From Lachnospiraceae bacterium (GTDB lineage Bacteria; Bacillota; Clostridia; Lachnospirales; Lachnospiraceae), in assembly GCA_017461775.1 (NCBI GenBank), contig JAFTXD010000047.1, forward strand, positions 1 through 64,000: 64,000 nt of DNA, in the 5' to 3' direction. Under the pieces are notes generated by a model. The model was not told the DNA's origin and did no database searches. It saw only the letters and a list, made by a program, of their open reading frames with translations. Positions 17,484 through 25,269 of the stretch are shown piece after piece. The translations under genes were made by a program, and so were the position numbers. Numbering within the stretch: the stretch's first letter is position 1; each line of letters opens with the position of its first letter.

Positions 17484-18686
17484 TTATTCCTCTGATACAC
17501 CGGTTACCGTCGCGCTCAGCCTTCCATCCGTCACATGAATGTTCAGCAGCTGCCCCGGGGTAACGCCCTGTATACTTTTAATATTCTTCCCATTTTCATC
17601 GGATACATAAGAATATCCGCTGTTTAATTTATTCAAGGGACTGGCTCCCTTGAACCGCTCTATATAAATAGCCAGCCGGTGACGGCTTTTTGTCAGACGA
17701 CTTTGCATCAGCTCCTCCAGCCTCTCCTCTAAAGAAAGCAGATAGGTACGCTTCTCCCGGATTTTATTCTCCGGACTTAGGTATCGCAGCATGGCTTCAT
17801 ACTGCTCCACTCTCATCTTTCTGGCTGTCACCACACGGTTCAAATCCCGATTCAGCAAATCTGCATAGCCCTCTAACTGGCTCAGGAACAGACGTACGTC
17901 GTACACTGCCAGCTCCGCTGCCGCAGAAGGTGTGGGCGCACGTAAATCCGCCACAAAATCTGCAATGGTGGTATCCGTTTCATGCCCCACCGCAGAAATA
18001 ATGGGCACGCTGCAATCAAAAATAGCCTGCGCCACAATCTCCTCGTTAAAGGCCCACAAATCCTCAATGGAACCGCCGCCGCGGCCTACAATCATCACAT
18101 CCACGCCCTGCATCTCCAGTGCACGGATACCGTTTACAATACTGGCCGGTGCCTGCTCTCCCTGCACAATGGCCGGATACAAAATAATCTGCACATAGGG
18201 ATTACGCCTTGTTGCAATCTGGATAATATCCCTCACTGCCGCACCGGTGTCCGCCGTAACCACACCAAGAGTCTTTATAAACTTAGGTAGCTGTTGCTTA
18301 TACTGGGCAGCAAACATGCCCCGCTCCTCCAGCTCCCTTTTTAACTGTTCAAACTTCTCGTGCAAAAGACCGGTTCCGTCCAGCACCACCTGCTTTGCAT
18401 AGAGCTGGTATTTACCGTCCCTTTCGTAAACGGTAATGCTACCGCCTACCACCACCTGCTGCCCATTCTTTAAGGCAAAATCCAGGTTGTAGGTATCCCT
18501 TGCAAACATCACGCAGGCAATGACACCTTTTTCATCCTTTAACGTAAAATAAATATGTCCAGAGGAATGATACTTGCAGCCCGATATTTCGCCCTTTACG
18601 AAAACGGACTGCAGCATATAATCCTGCGTGAACATATTTTTAATATAAGCATTTACCTGTGTTACCGTGTATACGCTTCTCGCCAT
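17484..18686 (-). CDS. xseA: Exodeoxyribonuclease VII large subunit
   Basis: Catalytic subunit of exonuclease VII, which degrades single-stranded DNA from both ends. The 400-residue protein has an N-terminal OB fold (about 1-100), the catalytic domain with GRGGGSIEDLWAFNEE, and AVGHETDTTIADFVADLRAPTP in two adjacent conserved stretches, then a coiled coil and a short C-terminal domain. It is followed directly by xseB. Confidence 0.96.
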   Translation of the reverse strand: MARSVYTVTQVNAYIKNMFTQDYMLQSVFVKGEISGCKYHSSGHIYFTLKDEKGVIACVMFARDTYNLDFALKNGQQVVVGGSITVYERDGKYQLYAKQVVLDGTGLLHEKFEQLKRELEERGMFAAQYKQQLPKFIKTLGVVTADTGAAVRDIIQIATRRNPYVQIILYPAIVQGEQAPASIVNGIRALEMQGVDVMIVGRGGGSIEDLWAFNEEIVAQAIFDCSVPIISAVGHETDTTIADFVADLRAPTPSAAAELAVYDVRLFLSQLEGYADLLNRDLNRVVTARKMRVEQYEAMLRYLSPENKIREKRTYLLSLEERLEELMQSRLTKSRHRLAIYIERFKGASPLNKLNSGYSYVSDENGKNIKSIQGVTPGQLLNIHVTDGRLSATVTGVSEE

Positions 18687-18691
18687 ATATC

Positions 18692-19102
18692 CTATTCCCC
18701 TTGAGGAACAAATTTTGCCAATACTGCATTTACAAAGCCACCGGAGGTCTCCTGACCATACTGCTTTGCAATTTCCACAGCCTCGTTGATAGCCACATTC
18801 ACCGGGATATCCTCATCAAAAAGCATCTCAAATACGCCAAGGCGAAGAACGGTAAGCTCCACCTTACCCATACGCTTGGTATCCCAGCCCTCGGCCTTTT
18901 CATCCAGCATCTTGTCAATCTCCGGAAGCTTCTCCAGCACCATCTCATATCTGTCGGAAATAGCGTCTCTCACCTTCTGGGAAAAATTAATCTCGTCATC
19001 CTGAAAAAACAGCTGTAGCTGCTCCGGCATATCCTCCGGGGAATTAAACTCAATACGGAACAGCAGTCTGAAAAGCTGCTCTCTCTGCTCGTGTCTGCCC
19101 AT
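18692..19102 (-). CDS. nusB: Transcription antitermination factor NusB
   Basis: Binds boxA RNA with NusE (S10) to protect rRNA transcription from termination. The 136-residue all-helical protein has the family ends RHEQREQLFRLLF and GGFVNAVLAKF. It stands five bases ahead of xseA and 21 after the Asp23 gene, the usual order in this phylum. Confidence 0.94.
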   Translation of the reverse strand: MGRHEQREQLFRLLFRIEFNSPEDMPEQLQLFFQDDEINFSQKVRDAISDRYEMVLEKLPEIDKMLDEKAEGWDTKRMGKVELTVLRLGVFEMLFDEDIPVNVAINEAVEIAKQYGQETSGGFVNAVLAKFVPQGE

Positions 19103-19123
19103 ACAAACTCCTTTGTAGTATAC

Positions 19124-19501
19124 TTACTTTAATTTTACACCGGCAATGCGGATATTTACATCACTGCAGGACATACCTGTCATATTTTCAATGGCAGTCT
19201 TCACCTTATCCTGTATCTTACCGCAGGTAACCGGAATACTGTAGCCATACTCCATCACTACTGCCAGATCGATTTTAACCATATTTTCGGACACATTTAC
19301 CCGAATTCCCTTATTCAGATTCTTAGAACCCACCTTGCTGATCATTTCGCCCGTAATATTACCACCAAGGTAAGCAACACCTTCCACCTCTGTAGCAGCC
19401 AGCCCGGCAATCATGGCAAGCACATCATCCGCTACTGCAACCACACCGGAACCTTCATCCTTGGAGATTATGAGTGTTTTTCTATCTACGTTCTTTTCCA
19501 T
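19124..19501 (-). CDS. Asp23/Gls24 family envelope stress protein (YqhY-like)
   Basis: A 125-residue Asp23-family protein. Characterised relatives are membrane-associated or linked to fatty-acid synthesis control; a defined reaction is not known. The conserved core GVVAVADDVLAMIAGLAATEVEGV lies at about 19-42, and the C-terminal VNIRIAGVKL is typical. The position just before nusB matches YqhY of Bacillus. A promoter candidate lies upstream. Confidence 0.88.
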   Translation of the reverse strand: MEKNVDRKTLIISKDEGSGVVAVADDVLAMIAGLAATEVEGVAYLGGNITGEMISKVGSKNLNKGIRVNVSENMVKIDLAVVMEYGYSIPVTCGKIQDKVKTAIENMTGMSCSDVNIRIAGVKLK

Positions 19502-19552
19502 CTAAACTTCCTCCACTACAATACACGCAATAAAACAAATTGCATTATTTAC

Positions 19553-19561
19553 ATTTTACCA
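19553..19561 (-). promoter_or_regulatory. Possible extended -10 promoter for asp23-nusB-xse genes
   Basis: The minus strand has TGG-TAAAAT about 50 bases before the Asp23 start. The -35 is weak (TGACAA, 17 bases upstream). Confidence 0.35.
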
Positions 19562-19567
19562 CAACCT

Positions 19568-20818
19568 CTATCCATTTGTCATCCAAAATGTCAATAGAAA
19601 TGCTTGGTCATTCTGGGTATAAGCCACGGTGGAATAAGCATCTCCCAGATAATCAAAAATGCCTTCCCCGTCGATTAAACTCTCCTTAAAGGTCCGGTAT
19701 ACGTTTTCATCCGCACACTTAAAATACAGCTCCTCCCGGCTCTCTGAAATCACTTTCTGAATCAGGTCGTTAATCTGCTGCTCATCATAGGCGCTGAAAA
19801 AACAGCCCTCCCTCACATAATAATTGGCGGCCGTGGATATACATTCCGGCATGGGAACAATGCAGTCCAGCGTGTGGGTACGGAATAAATCCGCCCCCGT
19901 AACACAGAGATAATCATAGCTGATATTGGGAATCCGCACATTACTTACGTCCATATTCATCACCTGATAAGACGCATCTCCCCAGGTGGGGTCCATGTAA
20001 TAGTATTCCCCCTCCACCTGTACCAGATTCCAGGCATGTCCTTCCCCTTCCTTAACCAGCCCCTGCACCATGGTACAGTTCACTCCCAGTCTGTTTAACA
20101 AAAACTGGGCGGCCTTAGCATAGCCCTGACATACGGAAGCACCGCCGGAAAGTACAGAGTAAATATTCTGGTTGTCCGGAGCATCCATGTTATACTCCGT
20201 GTTTTTTATAATGGTCTCGTACACATAACGGACCTTTTCATAATCTGTAGCCTCCGGGGATATCCCCGCCAGAATACCGGCCGCACGCTCTTCTATCACA
20301 TTCTTCCTTGTAAGAGCCTCCTCCCGGTCCATGGAATAGGTACCGGTAAATTCCACACTCACCAGCTCGTCCCCTCTGGTATACTTGGTATACTGATATC
20401 CCGTCACATAAAAATATTCAGGATGGTCCATCAGCACGCACTGGAAAATCCGGTCAATATGCTCCTCCGTAAGCCCCTGCAAAAGCCCTTCCTCCGAAAG
20501 CTTTGCCGGCTGCTCCTCCATGGCAAGGAGGGAGGCACTTATCCCCCGGTACCAGGATTTCTCAGCATCACTTAGCTGTTCGTAGGCGTAGCTCCACTGG
20601 GCCGGGTCATCAAACTCCTCCCGGGGCTCCCAGGTAGGGCCTGCTGCCTCCTCAGACTGCTGTGGTCGCTCCTCCATCTCACTTTCCAAAAGCTCAATGG
20701 TCAGCATCTTTTCCTCCGGTGCACCTACGTCCACCGGCAAAAAGTTCTCCAACCTACTGCCGCAGCCCGTCAAAAAACATGTTATGAGAATACAAATGGC
20801 CAGTCCTAATTTTTTCAA
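19568..20818 (-). CDS. Transglutaminase-like lipoprotein
   Basis: Exported lipoprotein of about 416 residues with a transglutaminase-like fold, probably a cysteine protease or protein-modifying enzyme at the outer face; substrate unknown. The signal peptide ends in the lipobox LTGCG. The catalytic pattern is Cys in ASVCQGYAKA, His in EGHAWNLV and Asp in YMDPTWGD. A TTG at 20818, eight bases after GGAG, gives a clean signal peptide (KKLGLAICILI); an ATG at 20836 is the alternative and adds six polar residues. The N-terminal part after the lipobox is Glu/Pro-rich. It lies four bases from prfC in the longer form, so the two may share a transcript. Confidence 0.82.
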   Translation of the reverse strand: MKKLGLAICILITCFLTGCGSRLENFLPVDVGAPEEKMLTIELLESEMEERPQQSEEAAGPTWEPREEFDDPAQWSYAYEQLSDAEKSWYRGISASLLAMEEQPAKLSEEGLLQGLTEEHIDRIFQCVLMDHPEYFYVTGYQYTKYTRGDELVSVEFTGTYSMDREEALTRKNVIEERAAGILAGISPEATDYEKVRYVYETIIKNTEYNMDAPDNQNIYSVLSGGASVCQGYAKAAQFLLNRLGVNCTMVQGLVKEGEGHAWNLVQVEGEYYYMDPTWGDASYQVMNMDVSNVRIPNISYDYLCVTGADLFRTHTLDCIVPMPECISTAANYYVREGCFFSAYDEQQINDLIQKVISESREELYFKCADENVYRTFKESLIDGEGIFDYLGDAYSTVAYTQNDQAFLLTFWMTNG

Positions 20819-20839
20819 AAAACAGTCTCCATTCAAACC

Positions 20840-22438
20840 TTAATTATTTCTGCCAAACTCAGAAAGTACCAGTCCCTTATTACGATCCAGGGTCATACCC
20901 ACACTCCATGAGTTTACAAACAATAAAAGCGGATTACCCTTCATGTCCTTTACCTTCTTCATATCCGAGGTACCTACAATCTTGGTAAGGTCAATCTCCT
21001 CTTTATTCTCCACCCAGCGGATATGCTCGTAAGGAAGGTTCTCTAAACGAATCTCTACGTTATATTCGTTCTCCAGACGGTATTTGAGTACATCAAACTG
21101 AAGCACACCTACCACGCCTACAATAATCTCTTCCAGACCCGTATTAAACTCCTGGAAAATCTGGATAGCACCCTCCTGGGCAATCTGCTCGATACCCTTC
21201 ACAAACTGCTTTCTCTTCATGGTATCCACCTGACGAACCCTTGCAAAATGCTCCGGCGCAAAGGTAGGAATTCCCTCGTAGCAGAACTTCTCCTTGGGCA
21301 TACAGATGGTATCACCGATGGAGAAAATACCCGGGTCAAATACACCGATAATGTCTCCTGCATAGGCTTCCTCTAAAATCTTACGCTCGTCCGCCATAAT
21401 CTGCTGTGGCTGGGAAAGGCGCATCACCTTATTACCCTGCACATGTCTTACTTCCATATTGGCATCAAAACGACCCGAACAGATTCTCATGAATGCAATT
21501 CGGTCTCTGTGGGCTTTATTCATATTTGCCTGAATCTTAAATACAAAGGCACTGAAATCCTTTTCTACCGGGTCAATGAGTCCGATGTCCGCTTTTCTTG
21601 CAAGAGGCGTGGTTGTCATCTTTAAAAAGTGCTGTAAGAAGATTTCCACACCAAAGTTGGTAAGTGCTGAACCGAAAAATACAGGCGTCAGCTCTCCGGC
21701 CTGTACTGCCTCCAAATCAAACTCCGCACCGGCACCATCTAAAAGGTCTACCTCATCCAGAAGCTTTTCTGCAGCTTCGTCCCCGATGAGCTCTCTAAGA
21801 TGTGCTTCGTCCTGTATGGATACCTCCTGGGTTTCACCCTCCTTGGTACCCTTTTCTGTATCGGAGAAGGTAAATACGCTTCTCTTCTCCCTGTCATAAA
21901 CTCCCTTAAAGCCCTTTCCGGAGCCGATTGGCCAGTTTACGGGGCAGGTAGCAATGCCAAGCTCATTCTCAATATCATCTAAGAGCTCAAAGGTATCGTT
22001 GGCATCCCTGTCCATCTTGTTGATAAAGGTAAAGATGGGGATATGTCGCATAACACATACCTTGAAAAGCTTTCTGGTCTGTGCCTCCACACCCTTGGAA
22101 GCATCAATAACCATCACCGCAGAATCCGCTGCCATCAAGGTACGATAGGTATCCTCGGAGAAATCCTGATGTCCCGGAGTATCCAGAATATTGATGCAAT
22201 ATCCATCATAGTTAAACTGCAGTACGGAAGAGGTTACGGAAATACCTCTCTGCTTCTCGATTTCCATCCAGTCGGAAACTGCATGTCTGGCGGTTGCCTT
22301 ACCCTTTACACTACCTGCCAGGTTAATGGCACCGCCGTACAGTAAGAATTTCTCGGTTAATGTTGTTTTACCCGCATCCGGGTGGGATATAATCGCAAAG
22401 GTTCTGCGCTTATTAATTTCGTTAGCGTAATTTGACAT
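20840..22438 (-). CDS. prfC: Peptide chain release factor 3
   Basis: GTPase that recycles RF1 and RF2 after stop-codon reading. The 532-residue protein has G1 SHPDAGKTTLTEKF (17-30), G3 LDTPGHQDF, G4 NKMDRDA and the RF3-specific C-terminal domains. Length and motifs are complete. Confidence 0.96.
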   Translation of the reverse strand: MSNYANEINKRRTFAIISHPDAGKTTLTEKFLLYGGAINLAGSVKGKATARHAVSDWMEIEKQRGISVTSSVLQFNYDGYCINILDTPGHQDFSEDTYRTLMAADSAVMVIDASKGVEAQTRKLFKVCVMRHIPIFTFINKMDRDANDTFELLDDIENELGIATCPVNWPIGSGKGFKGVYDREKRSVFTFSDTEKGTKEGETQEVSIQDEAHLRELIGDEAAEKLLDEVDLLDGAGAEFDLEAVQAGELTPVFFGSALTNFGVEIFLQHFLKMTTTPLARKADIGLIDPVEKDFSAFVFKIQANMNKAHRDRIAFMRICSGRFDANMEVRHVQGNKVMRLSQPQQIMADERKILEEAYAGDIIGVFDPGIFSIGDTICMPKEKFCYEGIPTFAPEHFARVRQVDTMKRKQFVKGIEQIAQEGAIQIFQEFNTGLEEIIVGVVGVLQFDVLKYRLENEYNVEIRLENLPYEHIRWVENKEEIDLTKIVGTSDMKKVKDMKGNPLLLFVNSWSVGMTLDRNKGLVLSEFGRNN

Positions 22439-22460
22439 AATTTATTCTCCTCTTATCTGT

Positions 22461-23621
22461 TTATCTTAGCATGCTCTCTCCGGCAAATTGTGGCTTAATC
22501 CCAAAATAGTCAAGCACTGTGGCTCCGATATCCGCAAAGGTATCCCTTGTGCCCAGATTCTGCGGTTCCACCTTTTTACCATACATCAGCATGGGTACGT
22601 ATTCTCTTGTGTGGTCAGTCGTCTGCTCATAGCCCGGGTCGCAGCCATGGTCCGCGGTAATGATCAGAATATCATTTTCCCTAAGCTTTCCCAGGATTTC
22701 CGGCAGCTTCTCATCAAAATAGGTCAAAGCCTTTGCATAGCCGTCCACATCTCTGCGGTGACCGTACAGGGAATCATAATCCACTAAATTTACAAAGCAA
22801 AGTCCTTCAAACTCCTTATCCAGGTAGCCTAAGGTCTTCTCGATACCATCCGCATTACCACTGGTATAGACATACTCCGTAAGGCCCTTGCCGGCATAGA
22901 TATCATTAATTTTACCCACGCCGATAACGTCCTTCCCTGCCTCCTTTAGCTGGTCTAACATAGTCACAGAAGGCGGCTCTATGGAATAGTCATGTCTTCT
23001 TGCCGTTCTGGTAAAGCTCCCCGGCTCCCCGATAAAGGGTCTGGCAATGACTCTGCCCACGCCATGCTCCCCGGTAAGGATTTTCCTTGCCATTTTACAG
23101 TATTCATAGAGCTGCTCCACAGGTACAATGTCCTCGTGAGCTGCAATCTGGAACACGCTGTCCGCGGAGGTATAAACGATTAATGCCCCCGTCTCCATAT
23201 GCTCTTTACCATAGTCCTTGATGACCTCCGTGCCGGAGTAGGGCTTATTGCAAAGCACCTTTCTGCCGGTGGCTTCTGAAAAGGCTTTTATAATCTCCGG
23301 CGGGAAACCCTCAGGATAGGTGGGAAGGGGATTTGCACTATACACACCGGCAATCTCAAAATGGCCGATGGTGGTATCCTTTCCCTTGGAACGCTCCTTT
23401 AATCTGGCGACTGCGCCTGTATGGGCACCTTCCTTTTCCCCGACGGTAATCCCCTCGATATCAAATAACCCTAAGCGTTTCATATTGGGCACATGGAAAA
23501 AAGGACTGGCAGATACGCTGCGCAGGGTGTTTACATCGTAGTCCCCATAGGCAGCCGCATCTTCCATTTCACCGATTCCAAAACTGTCAAGTACAATTAA
23601 AAATACTCTTTTTGTATTCAT
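22461..23621 (-). CDS. deoB: Phosphopentomutase
   Basis: Interconverts ribose (or deoxyribose) 1-phosphate and 5-phosphate in nucleoside salvage. The 386-residue alkaline-phosphatase-superfamily protein begins with the metal-binding RVFLIVLDSFGIGEM, has TTIGHFEIAG, and ends with ADHGCDPG...TDHTREYVP metal ligands. No other deo gene is adjacent. It separates the spoIIIA operon from prfC. Confidence 0.96.
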   Translation of the reverse strand: MNTKRVFLIVLDSFGIGEMEDAAAYGDYDVNTLRSVSASPFFHVPNMKRLGLFDIEGITVGEKEGAHTGAVARLKERSKGKDTTIGHFEIAGVYSANPLPTYPEGFPPEIIKAFSEATGRKVLCNKPYSGTEVIKDYGKEHMETGALIVYTSADSVFQIAAHEDIVPVEQLYEYCKMARKILTGEHGVGRVIARPFIGEPGSFTRTARRHDYSIEPPSVTMLDQLKEAGKDVIGVGKINDIYAGKGLTEYVYTSGNADGIEKTLGYLDKEFEGLCFVNLVDYDSLYGHRRDVDGYAKALTYFDEKLPEILGKLRENDILIITADHGCDPGYEQTTDHTREYVPMLMYGKKVEPQNLGTRDTFADIGATVLDYFGIKPQFAGESMLR

Positions 23622-23663
23622 TTATGCTCTCCTATTTTTCAAAACTAGCGCATTATTGTCTAA

Positions 23664-23672
23664 AGTATATCA
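23664..23672 (-). promoter_or_regulatory. Possible extended -10 promoter for deoB
   Basis: The minus strand has TGA-TATACT about 45 bases before the deoB start; no clear -35 is seen. Confidence 0.35.
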
Positions 23673-23708
23673 CATTTATTTTGTCTTTGGTACTCTTATT
23701 TTATGTAG

Positions 23709-24386
23709 TTAATTTGCTGTACTGATAATAATATTTTCTGCGCCGATATCGGTTTTGCGTTTTACAATATCCTCAATCTGTGCACGCTCTGCATCGCTTA
23801 GGGAAACTGCTGCCACTACGATATCCACTTCGTTGTCACCAATACTTACTACCACATCGGAAAAGCCCTTTGCCTCTAAGAGAATCTCTGCTTCCATCTC
23901 TTTTTCCGCAATCTCTGTCATCTCCACCATGGTATCTAAAGCCTCCTGTTTCTTATCGTCTGCAATGGTGGTGCTGTTGATAATCTCCATGAGGGTTTCC
24001 TTGTTCTTGGAGCGTACCTGTTCCTTTAAAAGCTTTGCTTCGGAAAGAACTGCAATATTCCCTGTAGAAGTAAATACTGCATCTCCCGGCACTTCTCCCT
24101 CCTCGGGAAGAACCTGTGCAAGGTTTGGATCCACAGTTACAAGGTCAGCATCAGCCACTTCTGTGGTTTCATTTGCATCGTAGGTTTCATCCAATACAAA
24201 TTCCATGTCCTCTTCCAGGTAATCCTCCATCACCACCTGAGCATCGGAATCCAGGCTGTCAAAATTCGAAGCGTAGCTTTGCTGGTCATCCACCGCATTT
24301 CCCGCAAACTGCAGATAGCCCGCAATGGCAAGCATCAGTGCAAGTGCTGTAATCATCAGTTGATTTTTCTTAATAAGGTTCTTCAT
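23709..24386 (-). CDS. spoIIIAH: Stage III sporulation protein SpoIIIAH
   Basis: Mother-cell membrane protein whose extracellular domain pairs with forespore SpoIIQ to form the feeding channel. The 225-residue protein has a membrane anchor at about 10-28, an acidic linker (about 35-95), then a ring-building (YscJ/FliF-like) domain with LLEAKGFSDVVVSIGDNEVDIVV in two short conserved stretches. It is the last spoIIIA gene, separated from spoIIIAG by 251 bases that hold a long hairpin element, an unusually wide gap within this operon. Confidence 0.94.
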   Translation of the reverse strand: MKNLIKKNQLMITALALMLAIAGYLQFAGNAVDDQQSYASNFDSLDSDAQVVMEDYLEEDMEFVLDETYDANETTEVADADLVTVDPNLAQVLPEEGEVPGDAVFTSTGNIAVLSEAKLLKEQVRSKNKETLMEIINSTTIADDKKQEALDTMVEMTEIAEKEMEAEILLEAKGFSDVVVSIGDNEVDIVVAAVSLSDAERAQIEDIVKRKTDIGAENIIISTAN

Positions 24387-24466
24387 GAATAAACTCCTTA
24401 TGCATTTTTCCTAATTTATTGTATGCCTGCTATGCCTTGGATATGCTACATAATGACTAAATTTGC

Positions 24467-24626
24467 GAAAGGTACCCACCGGAGCAGACCATATATGTCC
24501 TTGTGAAACGCGTTCTCACTCCGTGAAAAACGTAGCGGTACTAGGCTCGAAAATACCTCGCCAAGTGCCGACGTTTTTCAAGGGTCTCACAAGGACATAT
24601 ATGGTCCGCTCCGGTGGGTACCTTTC
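24467..24626. repeat. Long hairpin element, copy 2 (spoIIIAG-spoIIIAH gap)
   Basis: Arms of 40 bp (24467-24506 and 24587-24626) are complementary at all but one position and enclose 80 bases. The inner core matches copy 1 at 12106-12162 with one base change. The outer arms are different sequence but keep a similar plan (GC-rich outer part, ATATAT, then a TGAG end). The single arm mismatch is A opposite C in plus-strand RNA but a G-U wobble in the minus-strand transcript, the sense strand of the spoIIIA operon. A small hairpin (CTAGGT/ACCTAG) overlaps the spoIIIAG stop next to it. Confidence 0.9.
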
Positions 24627-24637
24627 TAGGTTGTGAC

Positions 24638-25066
24638 CTAGCTTCCGGTATTCATGGATAGTACTTTAACCTTATGGGCGTCCAAATTAAATAATGCTTG
24701 CACAGCCTCCGTAATATCGGCATTTACGCTTCCTTTGCCGGCGCCTTGGCAGCTGACGAGGACACCTTCTACTTTGGGGTAGAGGATTTGGTCGCGTTCT
24801 TCGATGGTCTGGAGGGTTATCATGACTTCCACAGCTCCGACGCCGGAGACCTTGGAGAGCATTTCCTCCAGCTGCTTCTCTAGGAGGGCGCTGTATTCAT
24901 CCACTACCTGGGGCTGGGTTACGTAGAAGCTGTCGCTTTCTGTGGTGGAAATTATGGTTTCTTCCTTTTTGACCGGCATGGCGATGACCACCAGCAGGAG
25001 TCCTCCTAAGATAAGTAATACCATATTCTCCTTTTTCAGGAGTTTTCGGATAGCATTTTCTCCCAT
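24638..25066 (-). CDS. spoIIIAG: Stage III sporulation protein SpoIIIAG (compact form)
   Basis: Channel component that in Bacillus forms a large ring between mother cell and forespore. This copy has 142 residues against about 229 in B. subtilis: a basic N-terminus, one membrane segment (about 15-30), then a short ring-building domain with VSGVGAVEVMITLQ and VEGVLVSCQGAG and the C-terminal ITEAVQALFNLDAHKVKVL. The segment that normally separates the two halves (the beta-triangle insertion of B. subtilis) is almost absent. It overlaps spoIIIAF by 31 bases. Confidence 0.9.
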   Translation of the reverse strand: MGENAIRKLLKKENMVLLILGGLLLVVIAMPVKKEETIISTTESDSFYVTQPQVVDEYSALLEKQLEEMLSKVSGVGAVEVMITLQTIEERDQILYPKVEGVLVSCQGAGKGSVNADITEAVQALFNLDAHKVKVLSMNTGS

Positions 25067-25269
25067 AGTCTCACCCTTTCCTCCAAATGAAATCCTATCC
25101 CACCATTTATGATGGATATTCCCTGTTCCAAAATCATGGTCAACACCATCAGCCCCACCACCAGCTTAAGGTATTTTTCATACTCCTGCTTGGGACGGAG
25201 GTGCAGAATCATTTTGGCCATAATCAGGAATATGGTCATTCTTTTAATCCACTCCACTATTTCATTCAT
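25036..25269 (-). CDS. spoIIIAF: Stage III sporulation protein SpoIIIAF, short form
   Basis: Only 77 residues against about 206 in B. subtilis. It has the two N-terminal membrane helices (about 8-25 and 35-55) and the typical IVEWIKRMTIFLIMAKMI opening, but stops soon after the second helix, so the soluble ring-building domain is missing. The ATG at 25269 overlaps the spoIIIAE stop by four bases (ATGA), and the end runs 31 bases into spoIIIAG. Because spoIIIAG starts with its own proper N-terminus there, no room is left for the lost domain, which argues against a simple frameshift. Confidence 0.85.
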   Translation of the reverse strand: MNEIVEWIKRMTIFLIMAKMILHLRPKQEYEKYLKLVVGLMVLTMILEQGISIINGGIGFHLEERVRLWEKMLSENS

